Source of the DNA: Candidatus Pantoea bituminis
GTDB lineage: Bacteria; Pseudomonadota; Gammaproteobacteria; Enterobacterales; Enterobacteriaceae
Reading direction: 5' to 3'
Assembly (NCBI RefSeq): GCF_018842675.1
Contig: NZ_JAGTWO010000004.1
Span: 3,596,001-3,660,000 of the forward strand
DNA: 64,000 nucleotides
Position numbers and translations under genes: made by a program. Position 1 is the first letter of the stretch. Each line of letters starts with the position of its first letter. The notes beneath the pieces are model-generated. The model had not been told where the DNA came from and did no database searches. It saw only the letters and a list, made by a program, of their open reading frames with translations. Positions 12,321 to 37,257 of the stretch are shown here, piece by piece.

Positions 12321-13787
12321 CTACTTAGCTGCAAGGATTTCGATTTGTTGCTCTTGAGTAGTTTCGTGCGCACAGGTTGCCATAGCACGTTCTATTGCCT
12401 TGCCCACCAGCATCAATGCCTGCTCCGTTTTGTCCGTTAACGGCAGTCCATAATTCAGCCGCAGGCAATTACGATATTTACCCGACGCGGAAAACAGCGA
12501 ACCGACAGCAATTTGGATATGTGATTCACGCAGTTCACGATTAAGGCGAACAGCATCAAATGCCTCTGGCAATTCGACCCACATCAGGAAGCCACCTTGT
12601 GGACGTGATACACAGATTCCACACGGGAAATAGTGACGCACCCAGCAATTAAAAGTTTCATAGTTGCGCTGATAGAGCTGCCGCATACGACGCAGATGCG
12701 GTAAATAATGTCCCTGCCGAATGAAATCGGCCACTGCATGCTGCGGCTGGGTTGCAGTAGAACCGGTGACGATATATTTCATATGTAATACTCGATCGCG
12801 ATAACGACCCGGTGCAACCCAACCAACACGCAGACCCGGTGCCAGTGTTTTGGAGAATGAGCTGCACAGCAAAACGCGGCCATCCATATCCAAAGATTTG
12901 ATGGTGGATGGACGTGGATATTCCCATGCGAGCTCGCCGTACACGTCATCCTCAATGACCGCAGCATCAAAACGCTGCGCTAAAGCCAGCAAGGCGCGTT
13001 TACGATTTTCGGGCATGATGAAACCCAGCGGATTATTACAATTGGGCACGACAACAACGGCTTTGATTGGCCATTGCTCAAACGCCAGCTCTAATGCTTC
13101 AAGGCTAATTCCACTCACCGAATCGGTAGGGATTTCGATGGCGCGAATACCAAAACCACGCAGCGTTTGCATAATGCCGTGAAACGAAGGCGACTCAACA
13201 GCAATGATGTCGCCCGGCTCACATACAGCGCGAATTGAAACCGACAAAGCTTCATGACACCCCGTCGTAATGACAATGTCTTCAGCGGTGAGCTGACAAC
13301 CGCTATCAATTGACAGGCGCGCAATTTGTTCGCGCAGTGCAACGACGCCATAAAGATTGTCGTAGTTAAGTAGATACGTCTCCTGCTTTTGCGCCTGACG
13401 GCTAAAGGCTTTCCAGAGTGGCTTTAACGTTGACTGCGTTAGGTCTGGCATGCCGCTACCCAATTGCAGAATGTCATCTTCTAAACGGCTATCCAGCAAC
13501 TCAAGCACCCCATCCCATTGCGTAATTTCTACTGGTCGCTGTGCTGGACGCGTCAAGGCAGGCATCGGCGGCGTTGCTTTTCTCGAGGCAACAAAATAGC
13601 CAGAGCGAGGTTGTGGCGTGATTAGCTGTTTCTCCTCAAGCAGATGATACGCCTGCTGCACGGTGCTAATACTGACGCCATGCTCAGCGCTTAACGTACG
13701 TACTGAGGGCAGACGTTCACCACTGCGATAAAGACCCTGTTCAATACGCTGAGCCAGCAGCGTTGCCAGATGTTGATAGCGCGTCAT
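12321..13787 (-). CDS. yjiR: MocR/GntR-family transcription regulator, YjiR-like
   Basis: Transcription factor built from an N-terminal winged helix (about residues 1-70, with GERLPSVRTLS and SISTVQQAY) fused to a fold-type I aminotransferase domain. The PLP-binding lysine is in SSFSKTLAPG, about residue 313, so cofactor binding is likely; NCNNPLGF and EDDVYGEL are also present. It has 488 residues. MTRYQHLATLLAQRIEQGLY is close to E. coli YjiR. The start follows GAGG; an ATG four codons upstream has no site. It is divergent from a yjiS-type gene, as in E. coli, where the pair is elsewhere on the chromosome. The target is unknown. Confidence 0.88.
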   Translation of the reverse strand: MTRYQHLATLLAQRIEQGLYRSGERLPSVRTLSAEHGVSISTVQQAYHLLEEKQLITPQPRSGYFVASRKATPPMPALTRPAQRPVEITQWDGVLELLDSRLEDDILQLGSGMPDLTQSTLKPLWKAFSRQAQKQETYLLNYDNLYGVVALREQIARLSIDSGCQLTAEDIVITTGCHEALSVSIRAVCEPGDIIAVESPSFHGIMQTLRGFGIRAIEIPTDSVSGISLEALELAFEQWPIKAVVVVPNCNNPLGFIMPENRKRALLALAQRFDAAVIEDDVYGELAWEYPRPSTIKSLDMDGRVLLCSSFSKTLAPGLRVGWVAPGRYRDRVLHMKYIVTGSTATQPQHAVADFIRQGHYLPHLRRMRQLYQRNYETFNCWVRHYFPCGICVSRPQGGFLMWVELPEAFDAVRLNRELRESHIQIAVGSLFSASGKYRNCLRLNYGLPLTDKTEQALMLVGKAIERAMATCAHETTQEQQIEILAAK

Positions 13788-13961
13788 CGTATGCCTCACG
13801 TTAAGCGTATAAGAAATAATTCAATACAGATTGACGTTATTTTTACCATTCAGTTCGATTACATTGCAATCTGTATGTTAAATAAAGGTGATTTTTGAGT
13901 CTGTATCATTACAGTTTAGAAGCCGAAAATAACTCTCAGGCACATTACTGAGGGTAAGATC

Positions 13962-14150
13962 ATGGGATATGAAGAGAATCGAGCAGCGAAACCTTTTTCA
14001 GGGACCCCACTCCTTTTGATACGCGTTTTATGGCATAGCTTTAAAAATTGGCAGCTGCGCCGCGAAACGCGAATAATATTGTCGAGGCTGAGTGATACTC
14101 AGTTGAAAGATATTGGTATCAGCCGCGATGAATGGAACAAGTTAAATTAA
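13962..14150 (+). CDS. yjiS: Small DUF1127 protein, YjiS-like
   Basis: A 62-residue basic protein. Its C-terminal half, RLSDTQLKDIGISRDEWNKL, is a typical DUF1127 domain, a family linked in some alpha-proteobacteria to RNA or nutrient regulation; no function is established here. GAGGGTAAG precedes the ATG. It is divergent from yjiR, the same partner as in E. coli, so the 174-base gap between them is the likely shared control region. It ends at a bidirectional terminator shared with rpoC. Confidence 0.85.
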   Translation: MGYEENRAAKPFSGTPLLLIRVLWHSFKNWQLRRETRIILSRLSDTQLKDIGISRDEWNKLN

Positions 14151-14157
14151 AGACATA

Positions 14158-14187
14158 AAAAAACCCTGCCGAGGCAGGGTTTTTTAT
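14158..14187. terminator. rpoBC / yjiS bidirectional terminator
   Basis: AAACCCTGCC-GAG-GCAGGGTTTTTT with A and T runs on either side lies between the convergent yjiS and rpoC stops. It can end both transcripts. Confidence 0.92.
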
Positions 14188-14201
14188 TATGCGGCTAACG
14201 A

Positions 14202-18425
<4,224 letters not shown>

Positions 18426-18558
18426 GGATTAGCTCCCGTCGGAGTGAGACTCTCAGGGGCGTTCAACCGAAATTGAACGCCCCATAACCAGTACAATTGC
18501 GAGCGCTTTAGCCCTGTATTAAGCCGCTGCACAGAGGGCTGCGGCTTAAAATTCAGGG

Positions 18559-22586
<4,028 letters not shown>

Positions 22587-22845
22587 AGGGTTCCTCAGCT
22601 AGCTGACAAGTCGACCCACGCTGTCCGTCCTGAAAGGACAGTTCATGCAACACGATTTTGTTTGATTCACAGACTGCGCGGCAGTATGTGCAATACCTCT
22701 TTCTATCACTCTTAAATCATTTCATCGCTTTAGTGTGGGCAGGGAACCCTCACAGAAAAGCGGTATATCAAGTCGTCGATAGAGAAAGATATTGAAGAGC
22801 AACAATGGACAAACAGTGTGAAACCCCATTGAGGCCCTGGAGCGC

Positions 22846-22876
22846 AAAAAGGCTGGTGACCATAAAGTCACCAGCC
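22846..22876 (-). terminator. rplL-rpoB attenuator
   Basis: On the minus strand GGCTGGTGAC and GTCACCAGCC form a perfect ten-base stem followed by TTTTT. It is about 40 bases past rplL and matches the known partial terminator that lowers rpoBC transcription relative to ribosomal proteins. Confidence 0.9.
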
Positions 22877-22878
22877 AT

Positions 22879-22914
22879 CAGTCTGAAACTACTCAGACTG
22901 CAACCCTAAGGTTG
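22879..22914 (-). repeat. Two small inverted repeats after rplL
   Basis: CAGTCTGA...TCAGACTG (22879-22900) and CAACC-CTAA-GGTTG (22901-22914) lie between the rplL stop and the attenuator. They may be processing structures; no function can be assigned. The remaining rplL-rpoB spacer (22587-22845) holds no gene I can support. Confidence 0.5.
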
Positions 22915-22916
22915 TC

Positions 22917-23279
22917 TTACTTAACTTCAACTTCAGCGCCAGCTTCTTTCAGAGCAGCTTCAAGTGCAGCTGCGTCATCTTTGCTGATGCCTTCTTTGAT
23001 CACGCCAGTTGCTTCAACCAGATCTTTGGCTTCTTTCAGGCCCAGACCAGTTGCGCTACGAACGGCTTTGATTACTGCAACTTTGTTCGCGCCAACAGCT
23101 TTCAGTACGACGTCGAATTCAGTTTTCTCTTCAACAGCTTCAGCTGGGCCAGCAGCAACAGCTACAGCAGCAGCAGCAGAAACGCCGAATTTTTCTTCCA
23201 TAGCAGAAACCAGCTCAACTACTTCCATTACGGACATAGCTGCAACAGCTTCCAGAATTTGGTCTTTAGTGATAGACAT
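22917..23279 (-). CDS. rplL: 50S ribosomal protein L7/L12
   Basis: Stalk protein of the large subunit that recruits translation GTPases. It has 120 residues. The N-terminal dimer domain starts [20 protein letters not shown], then an Ala-rich hinge (about residues 33-50) and a C-terminal factor-binding domain with [12 protein letters not shown]. It lies 66 bases after rplJ in the same transcript and is separated from rpoB by an attenuator. Confidence 0.99.
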   Translation of the reverse strand: MSITKDQILEAVAAMSVMEVVELVSAMEEKFGVSAAAAVAVAAGPAEAVEEKTEFDVVLKAVGANKVAVIKAVRSATGLGLKEAKDLVEATGVIKEGISKDDAAALEAALKEAGAEVEVK

Positions 23280-23345
23280 GTGTATTGTTCCTAAGAATCA
23301 GAAAAAGTTTATACGTTAGCAAGTACGAAGAAAAAGAATTTGGCC

Positions 23346-23843
23346 TTAAGCCGCTTCTTTTGCATCGCGAACAGCAGCCAGAGTGCGGACCAATTTGCCT
23401 GCAGCGGCTTCTTTCATGGTCGACATCAGACGTGCCAATGCTTCTTCGTAGGTCGGCAGAGTTGCCAGACGGTCAATATCAGCCGCCGTGATCAGCTCAC
23501 CTTCAAAGGCCGCAGCTTTGACCTCAAATTTTGCATTCGCTTTCGCGAAATCTTTGAACAGACGAGCAGCAGCGCCCGGGTGTTCCATAGAATATGCAAT
23601 CAGGGTCGGACCAACAAACGTGTCTTTCAGGCACTCAAACTGAGTACCTTCAACGACGCGGCGCAGCAAGGTGTTGCGGACAACACGCATGTAAACGCCA
23701 GCTTCACGACCTGCTTTACGCAGTTCGGTCATTTTATCAACGGTAACGCCACGAGAATCCGCAACAACCGCTGAAAGCGCACCTTTGGCTACTTCGCTGA
23801 CTTCAGCAACAATCGCTTGTTTGTCTTGAAGATTTAATGCCAT
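23346..23843 (-). CDS. rplJ: 50S ribosomal protein L10
   Basis: Base of the L7/L12 stalk; the L10-L12 complex also represses its own mRNA. It has 165 residues, starting [19 protein letters not shown] with [10 protein letters not shown] and [11 protein letters not shown]. The nearly 300-base gap upstream to rplA is its regulatory leader, with a promoter at the far end. AGGAG precedes the ATG. Confidence 0.99.
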   Translation of the reverse strand: MALNLQDKQAIVAEVSEVAKGALSAVVADSRGVTVDKMTELRKAGREAGVYMRVVRNTLLRRVVEGTQFECLKDTFVGPTLIAYSMEHPGAAARLFKDFAKANAKFEVKAAAFEGELITAADIDRLATLPTYEEALARLMSTMKEAAAGKLVRTLAAVRDAKEAA

Positions 23844-24103
23844 TAGCTTTAGCTCCTGGATTTGACCGGGGAAGGATTTCCCCGGAACTCACTTCACTTA
23901 CTTATCCCGAGGGAAAATAAGCGCTATTACACGGTGAGCAGAATCCAGCTAAGAAAAATTCTTTTGGTTCTGTCACCGTCTACGCAGGGGATTAAGCGTT
24001 ACATCCGAAAATGTGCAGCTCCTGCGGTCTTGGACGGAGGCCAGGATAAGGCCTGGCTCCAACCTAAATACTTTGGCATGCGTATACGCATAACGGGCGT
24101 AAG
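23844..24103 (-). promoter_or_regulatory. L10 leader region
   Basis: A 260-base untranslated leader runs between the predicted L10 promoter and the rplJ start. In E. coli this RNA is bound by L10-L12 for autogenous control, and the position here is equivalent. I did not fold it and can only infer the role from location. Confidence 0.6.
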
Positions 24104-24132
24104 ATTCTAGGTGAATTTTTCGCCCGTTTCAA
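24104..24132 (-). promoter_or_regulatory. Promoter ahead of rplJL-rpoBC
   Basis: On the minus strand -35 TTGAAA (24127-24132) and -10 TAGAAT (24104-24109) are spaced 17 bases apart, immediately after the rplA stop. This is the position of the E. coli L10 promoter. Confidence 0.8.
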
Positions 24133-24139
24133 GCAGCAA

Positions 24140-25285
<1,146 letters not shown>

Positions 25286-25373
25286 TCAATTGGGTTTTAG
25301 CGCCTGAATAGACAGGCTCCCCGTGATAACGATTTATACGCTAGCAAGAGCGCATAAAAACAAAAGGCGCGAA

Positions 25374-25402
25374 ATTGTAGTGAAATTTCGCGCCTGCTGC
25401 AA
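25374..25402 (-). promoter_or_regulatory. rplKA (L11) promoter
   Basis: On the minus strand -35 TTGCAG (25397-25402) and -10 TACAAT (25374-25379) are 17 bases apart, about 100 bases ahead of rplK. The -10 is embedded in a GGCGCGAAA...TTTCGCGCC inverted repeat that could also end the secE-nusG transcript. Confidence 0.82.
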
Positions 25403-25426
25403 TAGCTAAATTGTGAGCAGAAAAAG

Positions 25427-25971
25427 TTAGCCTTTTTCTACCTGACCAAAGTCGAGTTCGACAGGGGTAGCACGTCCAAATATTGAAACGGACACTTTCA
25501 GGCGGCTCTTCTCGTAATCCACCTCTTCCACTACACCATTAAAGTCAGCAAACGGACCATCACTAACACGGACCATTTCGCCTGGCTCGAACATCGTTTT
25601 AGGACGCGGCTTATCTCCAACCTGCTGCAGGCGGTTCATAATCGCGTCGACTTCTTTGTCGCTTATTGGCGCTGGGCGGTCAGATGTACCACCGATGAAC
25701 CCCATTACGCGAGGAACGCTGCGTACGAGGTGCCAACTAGCGTCATTCATGACCATCTGTACCAGAACGTAACCGGGGAAAAACTTGCGCTCGCTTTTAC
25801 GACGCTGACCGCCACGGATCTCAACCACTTCTTCAGTTGGAACCATAACTTCGCCAAACAGTTCTTCCATGTTGTGCAATTTGATGTGCTCACGTAGCGA
25901 TTGCGCTACGCGGCCTTCAAAACCGGAAAACGCCTGCACGACGTACCAGCGTTTTTTGGAGCTTCAGACAT
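25427..25971 (-). CDS. nusG: Transcription factor NusG, one-base frameshift near start
   Basis: Couples RNA polymerase to Rho and to the ribosome. The true start is at 25971 (ATGTCTGAAGCTCC), one base after the secE stop. The frame breaks at 25952-25957, where six T (A on the coding strand) should be seven: MSEAPK is then followed by N instead of KRWYVVQAF. Restoring one base gives 181 residues, the E. coli length. The rest is intact, with the NGN domain ([10 protein letters not shown]) and KOW domain ([19 protein letters not shown]). The shorter in-frame start at 25939 lacks the conserved N-terminus and is rejected. Probably a sequencing error in an essential gene. Confidence 0.96.
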
Positions 25972-25972
25972 C

Positions 25973-26356
25973 TCAGAACCTCAGGCCAGTGATAAACGAT
26001 ACCAGACGGACCAGAATACCATCTAGCCCCCACAAAATCAGTGACATCACGGCGGTAACCGCGGCAACGATTAACGTGGTGTGCAGCGTTTCCTGGCGAG
26101 TCGGCCAAATGACCTTACGCATTTCGGTTCTTGCTTCACGTGCAAAAGCCACGGTCGCTTTGCCTTTTATCGTTAAAAGCGCTATGCCGCCAGCCGCTGC
26201 GATCAGCACGACCACAGCTAGCGCACGCAGAGGTAATGTCACATCGCGAAAGTAATAATTACCCACAATTGCCGCGAGTAACAACACTGCTACGACCAGC
26301 CACTTTACCGCTTCCAGGCCGCGCCCGCTCCCTTGAGCTTCGGTATTCGCACTCAT
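25973..26356 (-). CDS. secE: Protein translocase subunit SecE
   Basis: Essential SecYEG subunit that clamps SecY. It has 127 residues with three transmembrane segments, as in E. coli: two in the first 65 residues and the conserved third near the C-terminus. EVKKVIWP-like [13 protein letters not shown] is the conserved amphipathic motif. The start [13 protein letters not shown] at 26356 is chosen over a codon five upstream because it matches the family. It forms an operon with nusG, one base apart. Confidence 0.97.
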   Translation of the reverse strand: MSANTEAQGSGRGLEAVKWLVVAVLLLAAIVGNYYFRDVTLPLRALAVVVLIAAAGGIALLTIKGKATVAFAREARTEMRKVIWPTRQETLHTTLIVAAVTAVMSLILWGLDGILVRLVSFITGLRF

Positions 26357-26528
26357 AAACCAACCTGCCACAATAATTCAGAAACTATTCTGCCCCGCAG
26401 TGCGAGGCATCCAAACCGAATGAGCTTTTGGGGCGTAACTCGGCATCCAACGCCGCATAACAGAGCCTGTCTCAACAATGATTATGGTTGAAAATCACTG
26501 ATGAGCCAGGTTCTATGAGACAGCGTGC

Positions 26529-26556
26529 AAAAAGGGCATCAAATGATGCCCTTTTC
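26529..26556 (-). terminator. tufB terminator
   Basis: AAAGGGCATCA-TT-TGATGCCCTTTT stem-loop about 30 bases past the tufB stop. The stem is perfect and flanked by A/T runs. Confidence 0.9.
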
Positions 26557-26585
26557 GTGTGCATTGCGTCAAATGTTATCGATAA

Positions 26586-27797
<1,212 letters not shown>

Positions 27798-27878
27798 TCA
27801 AAGATATCATGACATTAACCAGGCAGTGCCTGACTGCAAGGAATTACAGAGAGAAAATCAGGAGGGAGATAAAGGAAG

Positions 27879-27954
27879 TGGTGCTGATACCCAGAGTCGA
27901 ACTGGGGACCTCACCCTTACCAAGGGTGCGCTCTACCAACTGAGCCATATCAGC
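27879..27954 (-). tRNA. thrT: tRNA-Thr (GGT)
   Basis: On the minus strand the acceptor stem GCTGATA pairs with TATCAGC and an encoded ACCA end follows. The anticodon loop is CTTGGTAAG, giving GGT. It is the last tRNA before tufB, equivalent to E. coli thrT. Confidence 0.97.
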
Positions 27955-27959
27955 ACATC

Positions 27960-28034
<75 letters not shown>

Positions 28035-28227
28035 ATCCTGGAACTCGGCTACCTGTTCTTTCTGTAGCTTGTGAATAGTAAGAGAAGTCCCCCTACTATT
28101 CTTAGCCTGTCAGCGTTGCTGACTGGCTTTGACTGCGCTAATGCACAATCTGAATTCAGGGTGAGAAGAAGTGACTCACCTGACAGATAAACTGATTGTT
28201 TATCAGTTCTCAACCCTAGGGTTGAAA
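28035..28227 (-). other. Long tRNA spacer with hairpins
   Basis: A spacer of 193 bases between tRNA-Tyr and tRNA-Gly, longer than I recall for E. coli. It contains inverted repeats GAATAGTA...TACTATTC (about 28073-28103), CTGATAAACAATCAGTTTATC-type around 28180-28206 and CAACCCTAGGGTTG (28211-28224). These may be processing signals. No gene is seen. Confidence 0.5.
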
Positions 28228-28312
<85 letters not shown>

Positions 28313-28319
28313 TACTTGA

Positions 28320-28395
<76 letters not shown>

Positions 28396-28409
28396 ATCAA
28401 GTGACGCGC

Positions 28410-28438
28410 ATTCTAGGAAGGTCGGCGGTTTGATGCAA
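28410..28438 (-). promoter_or_regulatory. Promoter of the thrU-tyrU-glyT-thrT-tufB operon
   Basis: On the minus strand -35 TTGCAT (28433-28438) and -10 TAGAAT (28410-28415) are 17 bases apart, 15 bases ahead of tRNA-Thr. A GCGCGTC discriminator follows, as expected of a stringently controlled stable-RNA promoter. The region upstream is rich in A and T. Confidence 0.88.
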
Positions 28439-29079
28439 CAAAAAAATCGCTATTTTTGTTCTTTCGCTTACTATTTGTGCGAATCAAAGCAAATCAGGCT
28501 AATTTTGAAGAAAAATTGCTCGATTACGTTGTCTTTTCCATAGAATAATCAAAAATGCAGTGCGTGTTTTTAGATTTGAAGCTCATCATTTTCTATAAAA
28601 GAATTTCGCTAGCCCTCCTGGCAGATGCAAAACAATGAAGATTTGTTTCTTACACCTTTGTAGTACTGCTCTAATGCTGCCTTTTTTGGTACGGTTAGGT
28701 TAAAGAAAAGTCAGTATGAGAATTTTATCTCTATATAGCGCTCGTATTAGATGATTCACCATCAACCAAACACAACATATAGCGGCTGGATAACGAATGT
28801 TGTGAATGCCTCTGATGTGCACTACCGCCAATCATCTCTTTTACCTACCCACCTTTATGTTTCTCAATCAAGTCAACTCACTACAGTTACAGCAAAAATG
28901 CGGTCTCGCTTGCGAAAGCAGTAACGCATATATCTTTTTGCTTCTTTCAAAAGCCATACTGGTGATACCCTCCATTCCAATGTTCCCGACCTTAAAACAG
29001 TAGACAGCACCCCATCTTCGTTATGATGTTGCCTCTAAGGAAATCATGCTTGGTGGAAAAATTGCTGCCAGATATGCTT
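28439..29079. other. AT-rich intergenic stretch with no supported gene
   Basis: About 640 bases between the tRNA promoter and coaA. A line I counted by hand (28501-28560) is about 28 percent GC. A 65-codon frame at 28806-29003 has no ribosome site or recognisable domain and is not called. A possible coaA promoter (TAGACA near 29003, TATGAT near 29020) has sub-optimal spacing. It marks the start of the AT-rich block that runs to murB. Confidence 0.6.
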
Positions 29080-30026
29080 ATGGACAAAACAACACAACTC
29101 ACAACGCCTTACTTACAGTTCACTCGTACGCAATGGGCTGCATTGCGCGATTCTGTTCCAATGACCTTATCAGAGGATGAAATCGCACAATTAAAAGGAA
29201 TCAATGAAGATCTTTCATTGGAAGAAGTTGCTGAAATTTATTTGCCTCTTTCTCGCCTTCTAAATTTTTACATCAGCTCGAACTTGCGTCGTCAAGCTGT
29301 GCTGGAACAATTCTTAGGCACTAACGGGCAAAAGATTCCCTATATAATAAGTATTGCTGGCAGTGTTGCGGTGGGCAAAAGTACTACAGCTCGTGTATTA
29401 CAAGCGCTCCTGAGCCGCTGGCCAGAGCATCGTAAGGTGGAGTTGATTACTACTGATGGATTTCTTCATCCTAATGCCGTGCTCAAAGAGCGTGGTTTGA
29501 TGAAGAAAAAGGTTTTCCACAATCGTATGATATGCACCGCTTGGTGAATTTTGTCTCCGACCTGAAATCAGGAGCGAGGCAGGTAACAGCACCTGTTTAT
29601 TCTCATCTTACTTATGATGTCATTCCTGATGGTGACAAGATTGTTCACCAACCTGACATACTTATCCTGGAAGGATTAAACGTTTTACAAAGCGGCATGG
29701 ATTATCCCCACGATCCTCATCACGTATTTGTATCTGACTTTGTGGACTTTTCCATTTATGTTGATGCCGAAGAAGAGCTTTTAAAAAATTGGTATATCAA
29801 TCGATTTTTGAAATTTCGCCAAGGAGCATTTAGCGATCCTGACTCCTATTTTCACCACTATTCTCAATTACCTGAAAATGAAGCGGTCGAAATAGCCAGC
29901 AACTTATGGAAAGAGATCAACTGGTTGAATTTAAAAGAAAATATACTACCAACACGCGAGCGGGCGAGTCTAATAATGACTAAAAGTAGCAACCATGCTG
30001 TCGACAAAGTACGCTTAAGAAAATAG
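29080..30026 (+). CDS. coaA: Pantothenate kinase (type I), one-base frameshift
   Basis: Phosphorylates pantothenate, the rate-limiting step of coenzyme A synthesis. Residues 1-140 read normally, with [20 protein letters not shown] and the P-loop [13 protein letters not shown]. The frame breaks at 29506-29510: five A should be six, so LMKKK is followed by VFHN instead of [12 protein letters not shown]. It resumes as [16 protein letters not shown] and ends [11 protein letters not shown]. Restoring one base gives 315 residues (E. coli 316). The start is uncertain; no clear ribosome site is seen. The gene is AT-rich. Essential in E. coli, so an error is likely. Confidence 0.93.
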
Positions 30027-30050
30027 TGCATTGGGAATTGTAAATATAAA

Positions 30051-30074
30051 TGCCTGCTTTTAAGCAGGCTTTTA
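30051..30074. terminator. coaA / birA bidirectional terminator
   Basis: GCCTGCTT-TT-AAGCAGGC followed by TTTTATTT lies between the convergent coaA and birA stops. Confidence 0.85.
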
Positions 30075-30075
30075 T

Positions 30076-31035
30076 TTAATTTGGTCTTAAAGAAATTTCA
30101 CCACCGATCCAAGATTTAATTTGGCCATCTTGCTCTAACAATAAGCCACCTTGATCATCAACGCCTCGGGCAATACCGTGAACTTCCCGTTCACCTATAA
30201 GTAATTTCACCGGGCGATTAATGAAATTATCCAGCGCTGCCCAACGCGTTATAAAGGGCTTTAGGCCATCGACTTCAAATACAGACAATGCTTGACGTAA
30301 ACTGTTTATAAGCTTAGCGGCGAGCTCATTTCGATCAATGTTGACATCCGCTTCTTGCAGATTAATCCAACCTTGGTTAATTTGAGTCGCTTCAGCGCTA
30401 CGCATAGCTAAATTGATGCCAGCGCCTATAACAATTTGCGCAGCATCGCCTGTTTTTCCGGTTAACTCCACCAATATACCTGCAAGTTTACGATCATTAA
30501 GATAAAGATCGTTTGGCCATTTAACCCTTACTTTTTCTGCGCCTAAAGCTTGCAAAGTTTCAGCCATGACTATGCCAATAACTAAACTAAGCCCCATCGC
30601 AGCAGCAGGGCCTTGCTCCAACCGCCAGTACATTGACATATATAAATTTGCGCCGAATGGAGAAAACCACTGACGTCCACGTCGTCCACGGCCCGCTTGT
30701 TGATATTCAGCAATACAAGCATCACCCGACTGAAGTTCATTTATTCGATCCAATAAATACTGATTAGTCGAATCGATAACAGGGATAACGGCCAAGTTAG
30801 GATTCTTCAACTTAGCTATAATTTCTGCTTCATTTAACAATTTCATTGGCGACGGCAAGCTATAACCTTTACCGGTTACAGTGTAGATATCCAGGCCCCA
30901 GCCTTTTAGAGTTTGAAAATGCTTATTAATAGCTGCCCGGCTCATGCCGAGCAGCTCACCAAGTTGTTCACCTGAATGAAATTCTCCATCAGATAATATT
31001 TCAACCAGCTTGAGCGGAACGCTGTGATCTTTCAT
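30076..31035 (-). CDS. birA: Biotin-protein ligase / biotin operon repressor
   Basis: Activates biotin, loads it onto AccB, and represses the bio operon when charged. It has 319 residues, intact. The N-terminal winged helix ([17 protein letters not shown]) binds DNA, and the ligase loop GRGRRGR is at residues 115-121. [19 protein letters not shown] is in the active site. It overlaps the murB stop by four bases (ATGA), as expected of a coupled pair. Like coaA and murB it is AT-rich relative to the rest of the window. Confidence 0.97.
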   Translation of the reverse strand: MKDHSVPLKLVEILSDGEFHSGEQLGELLGMSRAAINKHFQTLKGWGLDIYTVTGKGYSLPSPMKLLNEAEIIAKLKNPNLAVIPVIDSTNQYLLDRINELQSGDACIAEYQQAGRGRRGRQWFSPFGANLYMSMYWRLEQGPAAAMGLSLVIGIVMAETLQALGAEKVRVKWPNDLYLNDRKLAGILVELTGKTGDAAQIVIGAGINLAMRSAEATQINQGWINLQEADVNIDRNELAAKLINSLRQALSVFEVDGLKPFITRWAALDNFINRPVKLLIGEREVHGIARGVDDQGGLLLEQDGQIKSWIGGEISLRPN

Positions 31036-32067
31036 GATATTACCTCAACCGCATTGCATTCACCTTGGGCTTGAATAAACCTTACTTCTGGCTCAAGCCA
31101 CACTTCAAATTTTTTCCAACCTGAGCACGCACTACTTTAGCCAGAGTAACAATATCTTGCGGGGAAGCATTATCAGCATTGATTAAAACTAATGCTTGTT
31201 GCTCATGCACCGCAGCTCCTCCAATGCGAAATCCTTTCAGCTGACATTGGTCAATTAACCAACCCGCTGCTAATTTAATCTCACCCGAAGCTTGCGGATA
31301 ATGAGGTATATCAGGAAAGCATGATATTAGCGTGGCAGCTTTCTCATAGCTAACTACAGGGTTTTTAAAAAACTGCCTACATTCCCCGTTACCGCAGGAT
31401 TAGGCAGTTTACTTTGTCGCATATTGCAAACAGCGTTATAGACTTCCCATGCAGTTACTGTAGCGGGGTTTAACGACCTTAAATCACCATATGACAATAT
31501 TGGTTGCCATTTCTTTTTTAGTTTGAATCCTACAGCGATGATCGCATACCCAAACTGATATTGGTGTTTGAAGATACTATCTCGATAAGCGAATTGGCAT
31601 TCATTCTGCTGCAGTCTTTCAGTTTTTCCTGTCCGTAAATTGAGTATATCGACATACTCACAGACATCTTTTAATTCGAGGCCATAGGCACCAATATTTT
31701 GAATTGGCGAAGAACCCACCATTCCAGGTATTAAAGCCAGGTTTTCCAAGCCTGGAATACCTTTTTCCAAGGTAATTTGGACCAGTCGATGCCAATTCTC
31801 TCCAGCTCCTACATGTAGCTTCCAACTTTCAGTTTCCTCGCGAATCTCGATCCCCTTGATTCGATTGAGTACAACTGTCCCGTCAAAATTTTCCATGAAA
31901 AGTACATTACTTCCTTCACCGAGAATAAGGAATGGAGAATGCTCGATTTGGCTTGCCTGCCAAGCTTTTAAAATATCTTCAGGGGATTTTGCAACAATAC
32001 GCATTTGTGTGCTGACATCGAGACCAAGCGTGTTGTCGGCTTTTAAGGAAGGATGCTGGATAGACAT
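31032..32067 (-). CDS. murB: UDP-N-acetylenolpyruvoylglucosamine reductase, two frameshifts
   Basis: FAD enzyme that reduces enolpyruvyl-UDP-GlcNAc to UDP-MurNAc in peptidoglycan synthesis. The first 234 residues read normally ([38 protein letters not shown]). Two homopolymer losses break the rest: six A at 31367-31372 (seven needed for GSFFKNP) and six T at 31110-31115 (seven needed for [15 protein letters not shown]). Restoring both gives 345 residues, ending at the TGA that overlaps birA. The second part is recognisable ([28 protein letters not shown]). Essential, so likely a sequence artefact. AT-rich block. Confidence 0.93.
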
Positions 32068-32173
32068 TTTACGGCCTTAACTAATTTAAACTTTTAGTAG
32101 TTTACCGCATCACATACAGCATGTTGGGATGATTTTATCGCTTATAATCGAAAGCCAGTACAAACTCCAGACG

Positions 32174-32208
32174 TAAAAAAGCCCTTTGCGGATGCAAAGG
32201 GCTTTTTT
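32174..32208 (-). terminator. rrn operon terminator
   Basis: AAAAAAGCCCTTTGC and GCAAAGGGCTTTTTT form a strong stem ten bases beyond the 5S 3' end. Confidence 0.93.
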
Positions 32209-32217
32209 ACTTATTTG

Positions 32218-32337
32218 ATGCCTGGCAGTTCCCTACTCTCGCATGGGGAGACCCCACACTACCATCGGCGCTACGGCGTTTCACTTCTGAGTTCGGCATG
32301 GGGTCAGGTGGGACCACCGCGCTACAGCCGCCAGGCA
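32218..32337 (-). rRNA. rrf: 5S ribosomal RNA
   Basis: On the minus strand it begins TGCCTGGCGGC and ends GCCAGGCAT, 120 bases, the standard enterobacterial 5S ends pairing with each other. It is last in the rrn operon. Confidence 0.98.
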
Positions 32338-32432
32338 AATTCTGTTGTCCCGCGCCGCTTCCGCCGCGCAGGGTTATCCGGTGAACAAGCTGAAATTTCT
32401 CTGTCTCTCAACCAAAACGCCTCTGGCGTTGT

Positions 32433-35336
<2,904 letters not shown>

Positions 35337-35550
35337 TCACAACCCACAGGCGTTTTGCAACGCTGCGTGCTGTAAGCATTTGAGAGACTCGAACGCGTCG
35401 CCTGTGCACCCCTTATTACGGAGGGATGCGGCGCGCGTCGTTTCAATTTTCAGCTTGTTCCGGATTGTTAAAGAGCAATATCTCAAACACGGCTGAAAAG
35501 CCGGCTTTGAGATATTTTGTGGAGACACCTTTCACCTGTCACCAAGCAAG

Positions 35551-35626
35551 TGGCGTCCCCTAGGGGATTCGAACCCCTGTTACCGCCGTGAAAGGGCAGT
35601 GTCCTAACCGCTAGACGAAGGGGACA
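35551..35626 (-). tRNA. gltT: tRNA-Glu (TTC), 16S-23S spacer
   Basis: Acceptor GTCCCC pairs with GGGGAC and an encoded GCCA end follows. The anticodon loop CTTTCAC gives TTC. A single Glu tRNA in the spacer makes this an rrnB-type operon. Confidence 0.97.
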
Positions 35627-35716
35627 CAAAGGTGTGTCACGACTTCGCAGCCGTCTTGCTCATTACTTTTCTATCAGACAATCTGTGTGAGCACTTCGCG
35701 GGAAGGTATCTTCAGG

Positions 35717-37257
<1,541 letters not shown>

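Noticed and set aside
25427-25939. Short nusG starting at QAFSGFEG
   Set aside because: Lacks the conserved MSEAPKKRWYVV start, which is present upstream after a one-base correction.
28806-29003. 65-codon frame before coaA
   Set aside because: No ribosome site or recognisable domain; AT-rich intergenic DNA gives such frames by chance. Kept as a note only.
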